Shown here: positions 44,310 through 53,175 of the stretch, piece after piece
How the letters are laid out: each line of letters starts with the position of its first letter
Numbering within the stretch: position 1 is the first letter of the stretch
Origin: GWE2-42-39 sp963662895
GTDB taxonomy: Bacteria; Bacteroidota; Bacteroidia; Bacteroidales; Prolixibacteraceae
Length of the DNA stretch: 64,000 nucleotides
Direction of reading: 5' to 3'
Assembly (NCBI GenBank): GCA_963662895.1
Contig: OY759981.1
Coordinates: 1,674,001-1,738,000 of the forward strand
Translations under genes and position numbers: made by a program
Notes under the pieces: model-generated
Databases searched by the model: none
The model's input: the letters and a program-made list of their open reading frames with translations, nothing else
What the model was told of the DNA's origin: nothing

Positions 44310-47300
44310 GTGATTGCGAAAAAACATTTAAGCAAAAGAGGATTATTATGCCTTTTAAAAAGTGAAAAAATGAAAAAGAAGTACATTATTTTATTCCTGC
44401 TGGGATGGTCCATTTGTCCGGTTCTGTATGCCGGGGAATTAATTACCTCCCGGAATCAGCAAAAAGAGCAGGTTTCAGAAGAAACAGCCACACTGCAATT
44501 GCAGGAGGTGTCTTACAGTCAGGCATTGAAAAAGATAGCACAAATTTTTAAAGTTGGGTTGACTGTCGATTCCGACTTAATTCCGCAAGGACAAGTTAAT
44601 ATACAATTAGAAGGGGTTACCCTCCGGGAAGCTTTGTCCCTTTTGCTGGAAGACACAGGTGTTTATGCTTTTGTTTCACCTCAGGGGAACATTATTCTTC
44701 GAAAGGGGAACGACCCCCAGGCCCGGAAAAAACAAAGTGTCAGGGGCAACGTGAGTGCAACAGATGGAGAACCATTACCGGGAGTCAGTATAATAATTAA
44801 AGGGACAACGTTGGGAGTTGTGACCGATACAGAAGGCAGATATTCCCTCGGCAACATCCCGGAAGATGCCATACTGGTTTTCTCTTTTGTGGGAATGAAG
44901 TCACAAGAGGTTCCGGTTACCGGCCAAACAATAATTAATGTTATCATGGAAGAAAGTACTGTTGGTATAGAAGAAGTGGTGGCTGTAGGGTATGGTTCTG
45001 CAAAAAGAAAAGATTTAACCAGTTCTATTTCAACGCTGTCTACTGAAGAGCTAAACAAAGGAGCCTATGTAAACCCTGTTTTGGCATTACAGGGGAAGGT
45101 TCCCGGACTGACCATCACAAAAGACGGAAACCCCAACGGCAGTATGGCGATTACCCTTCGGGGCCCGTCAACTTTACGTACCGGCTCTGCCCAATCTCCT
45201 TTATATGTTATCGACGGGGTAGTGGACGGCGTTATGCCTGCCGACGACGATATTGTCTCCATCGATATTTTACGCGACGCCTCGGCAACTGCCATTTATG
45301 GCTCACGGGCTGCCAACGGGGTAATTATTATAACTACTAAAAAAGGTCAACCAGGAAAATCAGTTATCAATTACAACGCATATTTTGCTGTTGAAGATGT
45401 TTCAAATAAAATTGATATGCTATCAGCAGAAGAGTACCGTTCGTATTTATCGGCCAATGATCTGAGTTTAGACCCGGCTGACGATGACGGCTCCGGTACC
45501 AACTGGTTTAACGAAGTGAGCCGTTTGGGAATATCGCACGACAATAATCTAACCCTTGGAGGAGGGAATAATAAAACAACTTATATCGCAAATGTCGATT
45601 ATAAACGGAACGAAGGAATAATAAGCGGTACTTCACGAAACACATTAAAAATGCGCGCAAACCTTGAACAGAAAGCAATACGTGACAAGTTAAAGGTCGG
45701 GTGTACAATTTCATCCTCGATTACAGATGTCGAAACGGTTTCGGATGAGCTGTATCTTACCATGTGGAACTATTTGCCCACTGTTGGTATTTACGACAAC
45801 GATGGCAGTTTTCATGAAAACCGCGATCGCGGCTCTTATAACCCGGTTGCTTTAACAGAGCAAAACACATACGAAACCAAAGGCAAAAGTATTCTTGGAA
45901 CCCTCCGTGCTCAATTAAATATTTTTGAGGGACTTGATTATGAAATAAATGGTTCATACAAAAATGACCAAAGCAATTACGGGGTATACTTAAGCAAAAA
46001 TTCCCGTTTGGCTGAAGGGCTTAATGGTTATGCATTCAGGTCTGCGTACGAAAGTGAAATAAAAACGATAGAAACATTTGCCACTTTCAATAAAAAATAC
46101 GGGCGACACGACCTGAAATTAATGTTAGGCTATTCGTGGTACGAAAGCAAAAGCGGTAACGGATTCGGGGTAAACAGTACCAATTTTGTTTCGGATGAAA
46201 CCAGCTATTATAACCTGGCACTTGGAAGTAATTACGACGGGTTTATGCCCGGTTACAGCTCAACTTCTATGTCAACTTTACGTATGATCTCTTTTTATTC
46301 CCGTTTAAATTACGCGTTTAAAGATAAATACCTGTTGCAGGCAACCATTCGCCGTGACGGTTCATCGGCCTTTGGCGAAAATAACCGTTGGGGATATTTC
46401 CCCTCTTTCTCGGCAGGGTGGAGGATACAGGAAGAACCATTTATGAAAAACCAACAAATTTTCGACAACCTCAAATTACGTGCAGGTTACGGGATAAGTG
46501 GAAATTCTCTTGGGTTCGATCCCCTTATCAGTAAATTACGTTACGGAACTACCGGCAAATTCTATTATGACGGAGAATATATTAACGGGATTGGGCCAAC
46601 TCAAAACCCTAATCCTGATCTAAAATGGGAACAGACAGCCATGTTGAACCTTGGTCTCGATTTTTCGGTTTTGGACGGAAGATTAAGCGGTACAGTTGAA
46701 TATTACGATAAAATAACCAAAGACCTTATTTGGACTTATACGGTTTCGACCAGCGAATATTATGTCAATAACTTAATTGCTAATGTTGGAGAAATGGAAA
46801 ACAAAGGGCTTGAAATTTCTGTTAGCGCTATTCCCGTAAAAACACCAAAATTTTCATGGAACACTTCTTTCAATATCTCTTTCAACGACAATAATATAAA
46901 CTCTCTCTCAAATGATGAATTTGAACTCGACTATGTTTACATGTTAAGCATCGGTGATCATGGCCAATCAGGGAACAAAGCACAAATCATAGAAGAAGGC
47001 AGGCCTTTGGGGCAGTTTTATCTTTGGAAATATGCAGGGAAAAACAAAGATGGCGTTTCTCAGTTTTATACTGCTGACGGCGAACTGACCACCACCCCTT
47101 CGGGCAATGACCATTTTTATACAGGAAATGCACAACCCAAGGCCACGGGAGGATGGTACAATACGCTTACCTGTAAAAACTTCACGCTCGATTTTCTTTT
47201 CCGCGGGGTTACCGGGAACAAAATATTAAATGCCACGCTGGCCAACCTGAATTACCCGGCAGAAGCAACACATTATAATATGCATAAAATGACACTGGAC

Positions 47301-47585
47301 GAGTCTGTTGATGATACCGGTGCTCACTATGTATCCGACCGCTACCTTGAAAAGGGCGATTATATCCGGCTCGACAATGTAACCCTGGCATACACATTTA
47401 AACTTCCGGCGTCTTTTATAAAAAATCTGAAAATCTATTCTACCGTTAACAATGCCTTTGTGATAACCAAATATAAAGGTACCGATCCTGAAGTTTACAT
47501 GGGAGGTAACACGCCCGGGGTCGACAACGATGACTACTATCCCAAAACACGATCATTCATTTTTGGAGTAAATGTTGAATTTTAA
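44310..47585 (+). CDS. susC: SusC-type TonB-dependent receptor with STN signalling domain
   Basis: 1,091 residues from a GTG at 44310. An in-frame ATG at 44370 gives MKKKYIILFLLGWSICPVLY, a clean signal peptide, and is an equally good start. Order: signal peptide, STN domain (~residues 60-115; VSYSQALKKIAQIFKVGLTV), carboxypeptidase-like domain (~140-215; SVRGNVSATDGEPLPGVSII), plug (VALQ-type LALQGKVPGLTITKDGNPNG and IDILRDASATAIYGSRAANG) and a barrel ending in FGVNVEF. The STN domain fits signalling to the FecR protein encoded 26 bases upstream. It imports an oligomeric ligand with SusD. The ligand is unknown. Confidence 0.95.
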   Translation: MIAKKHLSKRGLLCLLKSEKMKKKYIILFLLGWSICPVLYAGELITSRNQQKEQVSEETATLQLQEVSYSQALKKIAQIFKVGLTVDSDLIPQGQVNIQLEGVTLREALSLLLEDTGVYAFVSPQGNIILRKGNDPQARKKQSVRGNVSATDGEPLPGVSIIIKGTTLGVVTDTEGRYSLGNIPEDAILVFSFVGMKSQEVPVTGQTIINVIMEESTVGIEEVVAVGYGSAKRKDLTSSISTLSTEELNKGAYVNPVLALQGKVPGLTITKDGNPNGSMAITLRGPSTLRTGSAQSPLYVIDGVVDGVMPADDDIVSIDILRDASATAIYGSRAANGVIIITTKKGQPGKSVINYNAYFAVEDVSNKIDMLSAEEYRSYLSANDLSLDPADDDGSGTNWFNEVSRLGISHDNNLTLGGGNNKTTYIANVDYKRNEGIISGTSRNTLKMRANLEQKAIRDKLKVGCTISSSITDVETVSDELYLTMWNYLPTVGIYDNDGSFHENRDRGSYNPVALTEQNTYETKGKSILGTLRAQLNIFEGLDYEINGSYKNDQSNYGVYLSKNSRLAEGLNGYAFRSAYESEIKTIETFATFNKKYGRHDLKLMLGYSWYESKSGNGFGVNSTNFVSDETSYYNLALGSNYDGFMPGYSSTSMSTLRMISFYSRLNYAFKDKYLLQATIRRDGSSAFGENNRWGYFPSFSAGWRIQEEPFMKNQQIFDNLKLRAGYGISGNSLGFDPLISKLRYGTTGKFYYDGEYINGIGPTQNPNPDLKWEQTAMLNLGLDFSVLDGRLSGTVEYYDKITKDLIWTYTVSTSEYYVNNLIANVGEMENKGLEISVSAIPVKTPKFSWNTSFNISFNDNNINSLSNDEFELDYVYMLSIGDHGQSGNKAQIIEEGRPLGQFYLWKYAGKNKDGVSQFYTADGELTTTPSGNDHFYTGNAQPKATGGWYNTLTCKNFTLDFLFRGVTGNKILNATLANLNYPAEATHYNMHKMTLDESVDDTGAHYVSDRYLEKGDYIRLDNVTLAYTFKLPASFIKNLKIYSTVNNAFVITKYKGTDPEVYMGGNTPGVDNDDYYPKTRSFIFGVNVEF

Positions 47586-47606
47586 ATCATTTAATAGCGA
47601 AATAAA

Positions 47607-49202
47607 ATGAAGAATTACAGAATTATCAGCATAGCATCCGTTTTTATTATACTATTATTTTTTGGAGCATGTACCGATTTAGATGTGCCGGTCGAGTCGG
47701 AACTGACGACCGAAAATTTTCCGGTTACCGAAGAAGATTTTATTGCCGTGGCCGGGCCGATATATACTAACCTTCCAACCAAATATTTTAAATCCTACTG
47801 GTTTTTACAGGAATTTCCTGCCGATGGTTTAGTCCTTACTGCAAACGGAGGAAACTGGTTCGACGACGGAAGGTATAAAAATTATCACATGCATACATGG
47901 AATGCCGACCAACGGTTTATCCGCGAAGTATGGGATTGGTGTTACAGCGGAATCAGTTCATGCAACAGTGTGCTTACCCTCTACGAATCGGCACAAGACA
48001 ACAGTACAAAGGATATGGCCGTGGCAGAAGTAAAAACCATGCGGGCATTTTACCATTTCCTGCTAATGGACATTTACGGAGATGTCCCTTTGGTGACTTC
48101 TTTCGGTGAAGAAGTTACAGAACGTACCGGCCGGGCCGAGGTTTTTTCATTTTTGGAAGACGATTTGCTGGATGCTGTTAATTACCTCAACACCACCGTT
48201 GACCAAAGCACTTATGGCCGTCCCACAAAATATATGGCTTATGCCCTTTTGGCAAAACTATATATCAATTCTGAAGTATATACCGGAACAAGCAGGTACG
48301 ACGATGTGATAGTGATGTGTGATAAAATTATCAGTGCAGCCAATGAGAGTGATGTTTATTCGCTTGAAGACGATTACCTGGATGTATTCCGGATAGATAA
48401 CGGACCGGATATTAAGGATATTATTTTTGCTGTTACTTATGACTCTGAAGTTATCCAACAACAATATTATGCCCGGTACTGGCTGAATCCCGCATTGAGA
48501 TATAAGTATGATCTCCCCTACAATCCATCCGGATGTGTAAAGGCTCTTCCTGAATATTATAACCTTTTTAATGACCCGAATGACCGGCGTAACGATATGT
48601 GGCTTACCGGGAAACAATATTATTGGACCGGGGAGCCGATCCTGATCGAAACAACAAATAGCGGCCTGGATAACCGTTATGAAGGAACAGACCCAGATGG
48701 TGAGGTAACTTATCATCTTGAATTTACACGGGAGATTGAATTTCGCAATTTTGAAAAGTTTGATACCGGTGATGACTGGCTTGGAAAGGGAATCGGGTAC
48801 CGTTGTAATAAGTTTTATCCTGACAGCACATCCACAAGCCGCCAGCAAAATAACGACTGGCCCGTTTTCCGGTATGCAGACATCCTCCTGATGAAAGCAG
48901 AAGCCATCCTCCGCGGGGCTTCAGCAACTCTTGGACAGACACCGGTATCGCTGGTTAATATGGTTAGAGAACGCTCTCATGCAAGTGATTTCAGCGATGT
49001 CGATCTTGATGGTTTACTGGATGAACGGGCAAGAGAACTGTGTTACGAAGGCTGGAGAAGAAACGACCTGATCCGTTTTGGCAAATTTGAAGATCCCTGG
49101 GGGTTTAAAACCGACAATGATGTGAACAAACGTATTTTCCCGGTTCCACAGGACGAGTTGGATCTGAATCCTTCTTTGGGGCAAAACCCGGGATACGAAT
49201 AA
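47607..49202 (+). CDS. susD: SusD/RagB-type surface lipoprotein
   Basis: 531 residues. The lipobox is FFGAC with Cys22, after which TDLDVPVESELTTENF is typical. SusD features are VKTMRAFYHFLLMDIYGDVP, KYMAYALLAKLYINSEVYTG, FRYADILLMKAEAILRGASA and DERARELCYEGWRRNDLIRF. It caps the SusC barrel at the cell surface and binds the ligand. It begins 21 bases after susC, and a terminator follows its stop. Confidence 0.95.
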   Translation: MKNYRIISIASVFIILLFFGACTDLDVPVESELTTENFPVTEEDFIAVAGPIYTNLPTKYFKSYWFLQEFPADGLVLTANGGNWFDDGRYKNYHMHTWNADQRFIREVWDWCYSGISSCNSVLTLYESAQDNSTKDMAVAEVKTMRAFYHFLLMDIYGDVPLVTSFGEEVTERTGRAEVFSFLEDDLLDAVNYLNTTVDQSTYGRPTKYMAYALLAKLYINSEVYTGTSRYDDVIVMCDKIISAANESDVYSLEDDYLDVFRIDNGPDIKDIIFAVTYDSEVIQQQYYARYWLNPALRYKYDLPYNPSGCVKALPEYYNLFNDPNDRRNDMWLTGKQYYWTGEPILIETTNSGLDNRYEGTDPDGEVTYHLEFTREIEFRNFEKFDTGDDWLGKGIGYRCNKFYPDSTSTSRQQNNDWPVFRYADILLMKAEAILRGASATLGQTPVSLVNMVRERSHASDFSDVDLDGLLDERARELCYEGWRRNDLIRFGKFEDPWGFKTDNDVNKRIFPVPQDELDLNPSLGQNPGYE

Positions 49203-49218
49203 AAAGTAGTAAATATTT

Positions 49219-49270
49219 AAGAATCTGGTTAGATAAAGCTAATGATTTATTTACCCAGATTCTTTTTCTT
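49219..49270 (+). terminator. Terminator after susD
   Basis: AAGAATCTGG (49219-49228) pairs with CCAGATTCTT (49255-49264) over a 26-base AT-rich loop and is followed by TTTCTTT. It lies 16 bases after the susD stop and would reduce transcription of the next two genes. Confidence 0.7.
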
Positions 49271-49390
49271 TGTAGTGTCAAGTCAATAGTAATCTGTTTT
49301 TTATTCATCCGATGGACAGCCCATGCTTGACCTGATAGTAGTGTAATAAAAATTAAAATCCATGAAAGAGTGTATAAATAAGTAATAACT

Positions 49391-49942
49391 ATGGTTCAAC
49401 TTGTAAAAACAAAAGGGGTACTGTTTCTGTCGGCTTTTGTCTTCCTGTTGTTGAGCAATTGCTCTCCTCAAAAAGGCAATGAAAATTCACCGGGAGCAAC
49501 AGCAGATAATAAAGGATATAAGTTAATCGCCCACCGTGGTGGTATTACCGAAGGCAAATACAGCGAATACGACCCGGCATCAATCCGGGAAGCGATAGAC
49601 CGGGGCTATTACATGCTTGAAATAGATATCTGGCAAACCCGAGACGGGGAACTGATTCTTAACCATGATCAGGATTTCAGCAAATTTTTTAATGTTCCGA
49701 AAAAAGTAAATGAGATGACCTGGGCGGAGATCAAAGAGTTACGTTCGGTGAAAGGAAATTTCCGGCCCATGTTGCTGGAAGAACTTGCCCAAATGTGCGC
49801 GGGAAAGATTAAATTTATGCTCGATTTAAAGGAAAAGAATCCTTCCCGTGAATTCTATCAGAAGCTGGAAGATATACTGGAGAAATATGATTTGCTTTCA
49901 GGTGCTTATTTTATTGATAACGATGCTAAAACGTATTTTTAA
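49391..49942 (+). CDS. Shortened glycerophosphodiester phosphodiesterase-like lipoprotein
   Basis: 183 residues, while members of this family are usually 250-300 long. Cys24 in LLLSNC is the lipobox. GDPD motifs are clear: LIAHRGGITEGKYSEY (catalytic HR), YMLEIDIWQTRDGELILNHD (E-D and H), and KIKFMLDLKEKN (D). The frame stops shortly after LLSGAYFIDNDAKTYF, where the TIM barrel should continue, and the next gene starts 8 bases later, so the missing part is not nearby. The usual ENT in HRG..ENT is also changed (here the Glu is in KYSEYDPAS). It is either a remnant after a deletion or a variant. Confidence 0.75.
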   Translation: MVQLVKTKGVLFLSAFVFLLLSNCSPQKGNENSPGATADNKGYKLIAHRGGITEGKYSEYDPASIREAIDRGYYMLEIDIWQTRDGELILNHDQDFSKFFNVPKKVNEMTWAEIKELRSVKGNFRPMLLEELAQMCAGKIKFMLDLKEKNPSREFYQKLEDILEKYDLLSGAYFIDNDAKTYF

Positions 49943-49950
49943 ATAAAAAG

Positions 49951-50991
49951 ATGAAAAGAATTTTTTTACTTTTATTCCTGATGGCAAATATATCATTAGG
50001 ACTCGTGGCAAAAGACGGTTCAAAACCTGTATTAAAATTTAACGACGAAGGTAAATTCAAAATCCTACAGTTTACCGATATCCATTTTCAGTATAACTCG
50101 TACCGTTCCGACAGTGCGTTGGTGATGATGAAAGCAGCCGTGGAAGCAGAAAAACCTGATCTGGTAGTGTTCACCGGCGATGTTGTTTGCTCGAAAGATA
50201 CCCGGCAGGCATGGCTGGCTTTGACCAGGCCTTTTATCGAAACAAAAGTTCCGTGGGCTGTTGTACCCGGCAACCACGATATTGAATACGAATTAACCGG
50301 GGACGAAATCATGGGAACTATTTCAGGATTGCCTTATAACCTGACGGTTAACGGTCCTAAAGATATTTTGGGAAGTGGAAATTATATCCTGAAAGTCCAG
50401 GCGTCAGGTTCTTCTGAAATAAAAGCTATTCTTTATTTCCTCGATTCCCACTCCAGTTTTAAGCCGAAAAGCAATCTGGGAACTTACGAGTGGATTAAAT
50501 CGGATCAAATTCAGTGGTACCGGGAACAAAGCAAAAAACTGACCGCAGAAAATGGTGGAACACCCTATCCTGCACTGGCATTTTTTCACATTCCTCTTCC
50601 TGAATACAAAGAAGTATGGGGAAAAGAAACAACGGTTGGCGTTAAACAAGAAAAGGTTTGTTCTCCCGATGTAAATTCCGGAATGTACAATGCTTTCCTT
50701 GAATCGAAAGATGTAATGGGTATGTTCGTGGGGCACGACCACGACAACAATTATATTGGCTGCCTGCGTGATATATGTATGGCCTACGGACAGGCAAGCG
50801 GAAGACAGTGTTACGGTGAAATCGGTCGCGGGTACCGCGTTATTGAGTTGTTCGAAAATGAACGGAAATTTGATACCTGGGTACGTATTAAATACAACTG
50901 CGACCGTGATAAAGATATTTGGGAACCGGCGAACAGCAACGAAAAGCAATACTTTGTAACCTATCCGGATTCTTTTGCGGAAACCAAATAA
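49951..50991 (+). CDS. Exported calcineurin-like metallophosphoesterase
   Basis: 346 residues with a signal peptide (KRIFLLLFLMANISLGLVA). Metal-site motifs are in order: FTDIHFQYNSYRSD (DxH), LVVFTGDVVCSKD (GD), AVVPGNHDIEYE (GNHD), ALAFFHIPLPEYKE (H) and GMFVGHDHDNNYIG (GHxH). It is of the size of PhoD/purple-acid-phosphatase-like family members and probably periplasmic. It lies 8 bases after the GDPD-like gene, consistent with release of phosphate from a phosphodiester product. The substrate is not known. Confidence 0.87.
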   Translation: MKRIFLLLFLMANISLGLVAKDGSKPVLKFNDEGKFKILQFTDIHFQYNSYRSDSALVMMKAAVEAEKPDLVVFTGDVVCSKDTRQAWLALTRPFIETKVPWAVVPGNHDIEYELTGDEIMGTISGLPYNLTVNGPKDILGSGNYILKVQASGSSEIKAILYFLDSHSSFKPKSNLGTYEWIKSDQIQWYREQSKKLTAENGGTPYPALAFFHIPLPEYKEVWGKETTVGVKQEKVCSPDVNSGMYNAFLESKDVMGMFVGHDHDNNYIGCLRDICMAYGQASGRQCYGEIGRGYRVIELFENERKFDTWVRIKYNCDRDKDIWEPANSNEKQYFVTYPDSFAETK

Positions 50992-51061
50992 CAGCGTATG
51001 ATTTAAATTTATTAAATGTTCCGGTTTTTGTTTTTTCCCGGCAGGCAGCAGCGACCCTCAG

Positions 51062-51252
51062 CATTTTGAAAAACCTCCCTGACGACTGGCGGGAACCTTC
51101 TGCAATTTGAAAAACCTTCAGGACGACCGTCGGGAACCCTCTGCATCCTGAAAAACCTCCCGGACGACCGTCGGGGGCCTTCTTCATTTTGAAAAACCTT
51201 CCCGACGACCAGCGGGAACCTTCTGCATTTTGAAAAAGCTTCCCGACGAGCG
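51062..51252. repeat. 41-bp tandem array, five units
   Basis: Units begin exactly 41 bases apart at 51062, 51103, 51144, 51185 and 51226. The consensus opens CATTTTGAAAAACCTTCCCG and holds CCGACGACCGTCGGG, an inverted repeat able to fold; units differ at several positions and the last is incomplete. It lies 70 bases after the phosphoesterase stop. There are no unique spacers. Confidence 0.95.
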
Positions 51253-51617
51253 GATTGGGCCCTGTGAAATTTTCACAGCTTTTTTGGCAGCCATGAACCT
51301 GTACAGATAATCATTGTTTAGCATACCGTTTGGGGCCATGAACCAAAATACATTCTGGCTACTTCTCCGAAAAAAAACTATTAAACTTTGAGAGAGATTT
51401 CTCCCTCCCCCCGAACTAAAGATCCGTGTCATTCCGAGTTGCCACCCAAAAATTTTAGGCATAATGAGGATATGACAGGGAAAAACGCCGGGAAAAAAAG
51501 AGAAGAGCAGGAGATAAGAAAGGGAGGCGGACAAAAATCCCGAAGGGATGATATTTTAATAACCCGGGGTAAGCGACGCAGGAGCGCAACCCCGGGGTTG
51601 AATGCTAACGAAATAAC
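51253..51617. other. Gene-free stretch with a G+C-rich hairpin
   Basis: No gene is recognised in these 365 bases. AACCCGGGGT (51561-51570) can pair with ACCCCGGGGTT (51589-51599) around a loop of AAGCGACGCAGGAGCGCA, with one bulge. The part near 51440-51480 (CACCCAAAAATTTTAGGCAT) is echoed at 51747-51770 with GCATAATGAGG. Confidence 0.45.
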
Positions 51618-52256
51618 CCCGGCCACGGTAGTTCGTCAAGAAAAGCAATGCAGTTATATGGCCGGAAATACTGAAATGATGAAAAAAGCGATATTTTGTA
51701 TTTGCTTCATATACAGGCTTCTGGAAAAATCTGTCATTGGTAGTCCCCACCCAAAATTTATTGGGCATAATGAGGCAATGACAGGAAAGGTATCCGGAAG
51801 TCAAGTCCCCGGTTCACCGGAAGGTGAAAAGCAGGGGTGGCCAGTCAAAGTAGTCCGGGCCGGCGTTGGCGGGAGCGGTTTTTTGTGGGTCTTCAGGGAT
51901 GTGTGCCGGGAAGAAAAAACCGTGAGGCGGGAGGAAGGATGAGTTTGACAAGACTTTTACTACCTTTTGGTCGACTGCAAAAGGAAGGGCCCCGCCGGCC
52001 AGAGGCGAATACCAATAAGCAATAAAAATTGTCAGGTTATTAAGAGAACGAAGAAAACACCGGCCACGGTAGTTCGTCAAAAAAGCAGTGCAGTTGTATG
52101 CCCGGAAGTAATAAAATGATGAAAAAAGCGATATTTTGTACTTGCCTCATATACAGGCTTCTGAAAAATCTGTCATAGGCATCCGAAGGGAGGAATCTCT
52201 TTATTCTTAACCGGGAAGTAGTGATTCGCTTTAACATGTTATTATTTAGATTTCAC
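51618..52256 (-). repeat. Long composite intergenic repeat, copy 2 (inverted)
   Basis: In the orientation opposite to copy 1: 51618-51743 and 52059-52178 both match the CAGAAGYCTGTATATGA block, and 51775-52063 matches 41789-42076 over about 288 bases. The distal part 52217-52256 matches 42107-42146 in the same orientation. The last 11 bases of the repeat overlap the end of the ROK gene, ending AGTGAAATCTAA on the minus strand. No gene is called inside. Confidence 0.85.
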
Positions 52257-53175
52257 TAAGAACGTTCAATTTTGTTTCGCCTTGTTTAATATTTCGTAAT
52301 GCACCCCATAATGCTGCATTGTCGATACTTTTTACTGCCGAAACCTTTTTCAGGCAACTTACATCTTTCAGGCCTTCTTTTAACGAGGCTTCCAGATGGA
52401 GGAACGAACGGGAAATTTGTCCGCTAAAAAGCAGGCATTCAATTTTTCTGTCAATGATTATCTGTTTCAGTGATTTGGCCAGGATTTCGCCAACCCGCTC
52501 AAATGTGCGGATACTGGCAGTGTCGCCTTTGTTTGCCCAATTCCCTATATCGGAAACGCTGATTCCTTCTGTGCCGGACTTTCCACTTAATTCACTGTAA
52601 ATTTTCAGGAACCCTCGTTTGGCCGTATAGTCTTCCAGTATCCCTTCTTTGTGTGGGATTTTAAAGATGGAGAGGAACGGGCCTCCCAGTTCGTTACAGA
52701 GAACCTTTCCTTTCTCAGAAATGGCAAACCCCAGTCCTGTGCCAAGCGTTACCACTGCTGCATTGTGATACCCCCGGGCATTGCCTTTCCAAAGCTCGCC
52801 CACCAGTACCGCGTTGGCATCGTGAATAAACCGGATTGGCGCCTCGCCGGGCACTCCCGGGAATTCACAGAAACATTCACGCAGGTTCATCCCGTAGATC
52901 GACTGAAATTTGTGCTTCATTAACGGAGTTGCTTTTTCAATGTCGAAAGGGCCGGGAAAAGCGATGCCAATTCCCCCTGTTTTCATTTTTCTCCTGTTAA
53001 TGACCTCCAGGCCTTTAGAGATGGTATCTCTAAAAGCCCGGAGGATTTCTTCTTTTGTCCCTTCGGAAGAAGAATTAACAGAAAATTCAGATCCTTTCAG
53101 AACTTCCCCTTGCGAATCAAGCACTGCCGATTTCAGGAAAGTTCCCCCTGCGTCAATTATCAGATATGCTGTCAT
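52246..53175 (-). CDS. ROK-family sugar kinase or regulator-like kinase
   Basis: 309 residues. The ATP-binding motif is LIIDAGGTFLKSAVLD, and GGIGIAFPGPFDIEKA, RFIHDANAVLVGELWKGN and VVTLGTGLGFAISEKG are ROK core elements (D in HDAN is catalytic). The usual zinc-binding CxCGxxGC loop is absent; NELGGPFLSIFKIPHKEG takes its place. There is no HTH, so it is a kinase rather than a repressor. It begins 23 bases inside the end of the PMI-like gene and is last in the operon. Its last residues, SEI-stop, lie in the repeat. The substrate is inferred to be a ketose or hexose from the pathway. Confidence 0.85.
   Translation of the reverse strand: MTAYLIIDAGGTFLKSAVLDSQGEVLKGSEFSVNSSSEGTKEEILRAFRDTISKGLEVINRRKMKTGGIGIAFPGPFDIEKATPLMKHKFQSIYGMNLRECFCEFPGVPGEAPIRFIHDANAVLVGELWKGNARGYHNAAVVTLGTGLGFAISEKGKVLCNELGGPFLSIFKIPHKEGILEDYTAKRGFLKIYSELSGKSGTEGISVSDIGNWANKGDTASIRTFERVGEILAKSLKQIIIDRKIECLLFSGQISRSFLHLEASLKEGLKDVSCLKKVSAVKSIDNAALWGALRNIKQGETKLNVLSEI

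Noticed and set aside
51062..51252. CRISPR or attachment-site array
   Set aside because: The 41-bp units are contiguous, and no integrase or cas gene is near.
51388..51942. A 184-codon open frame over the repeat region
   Set aside because: It crosses several repeat blocks, has no family motif, is not kept open in the 41.8 kb copy in the same frame, and has a composition set by the G+C-rich repeats.
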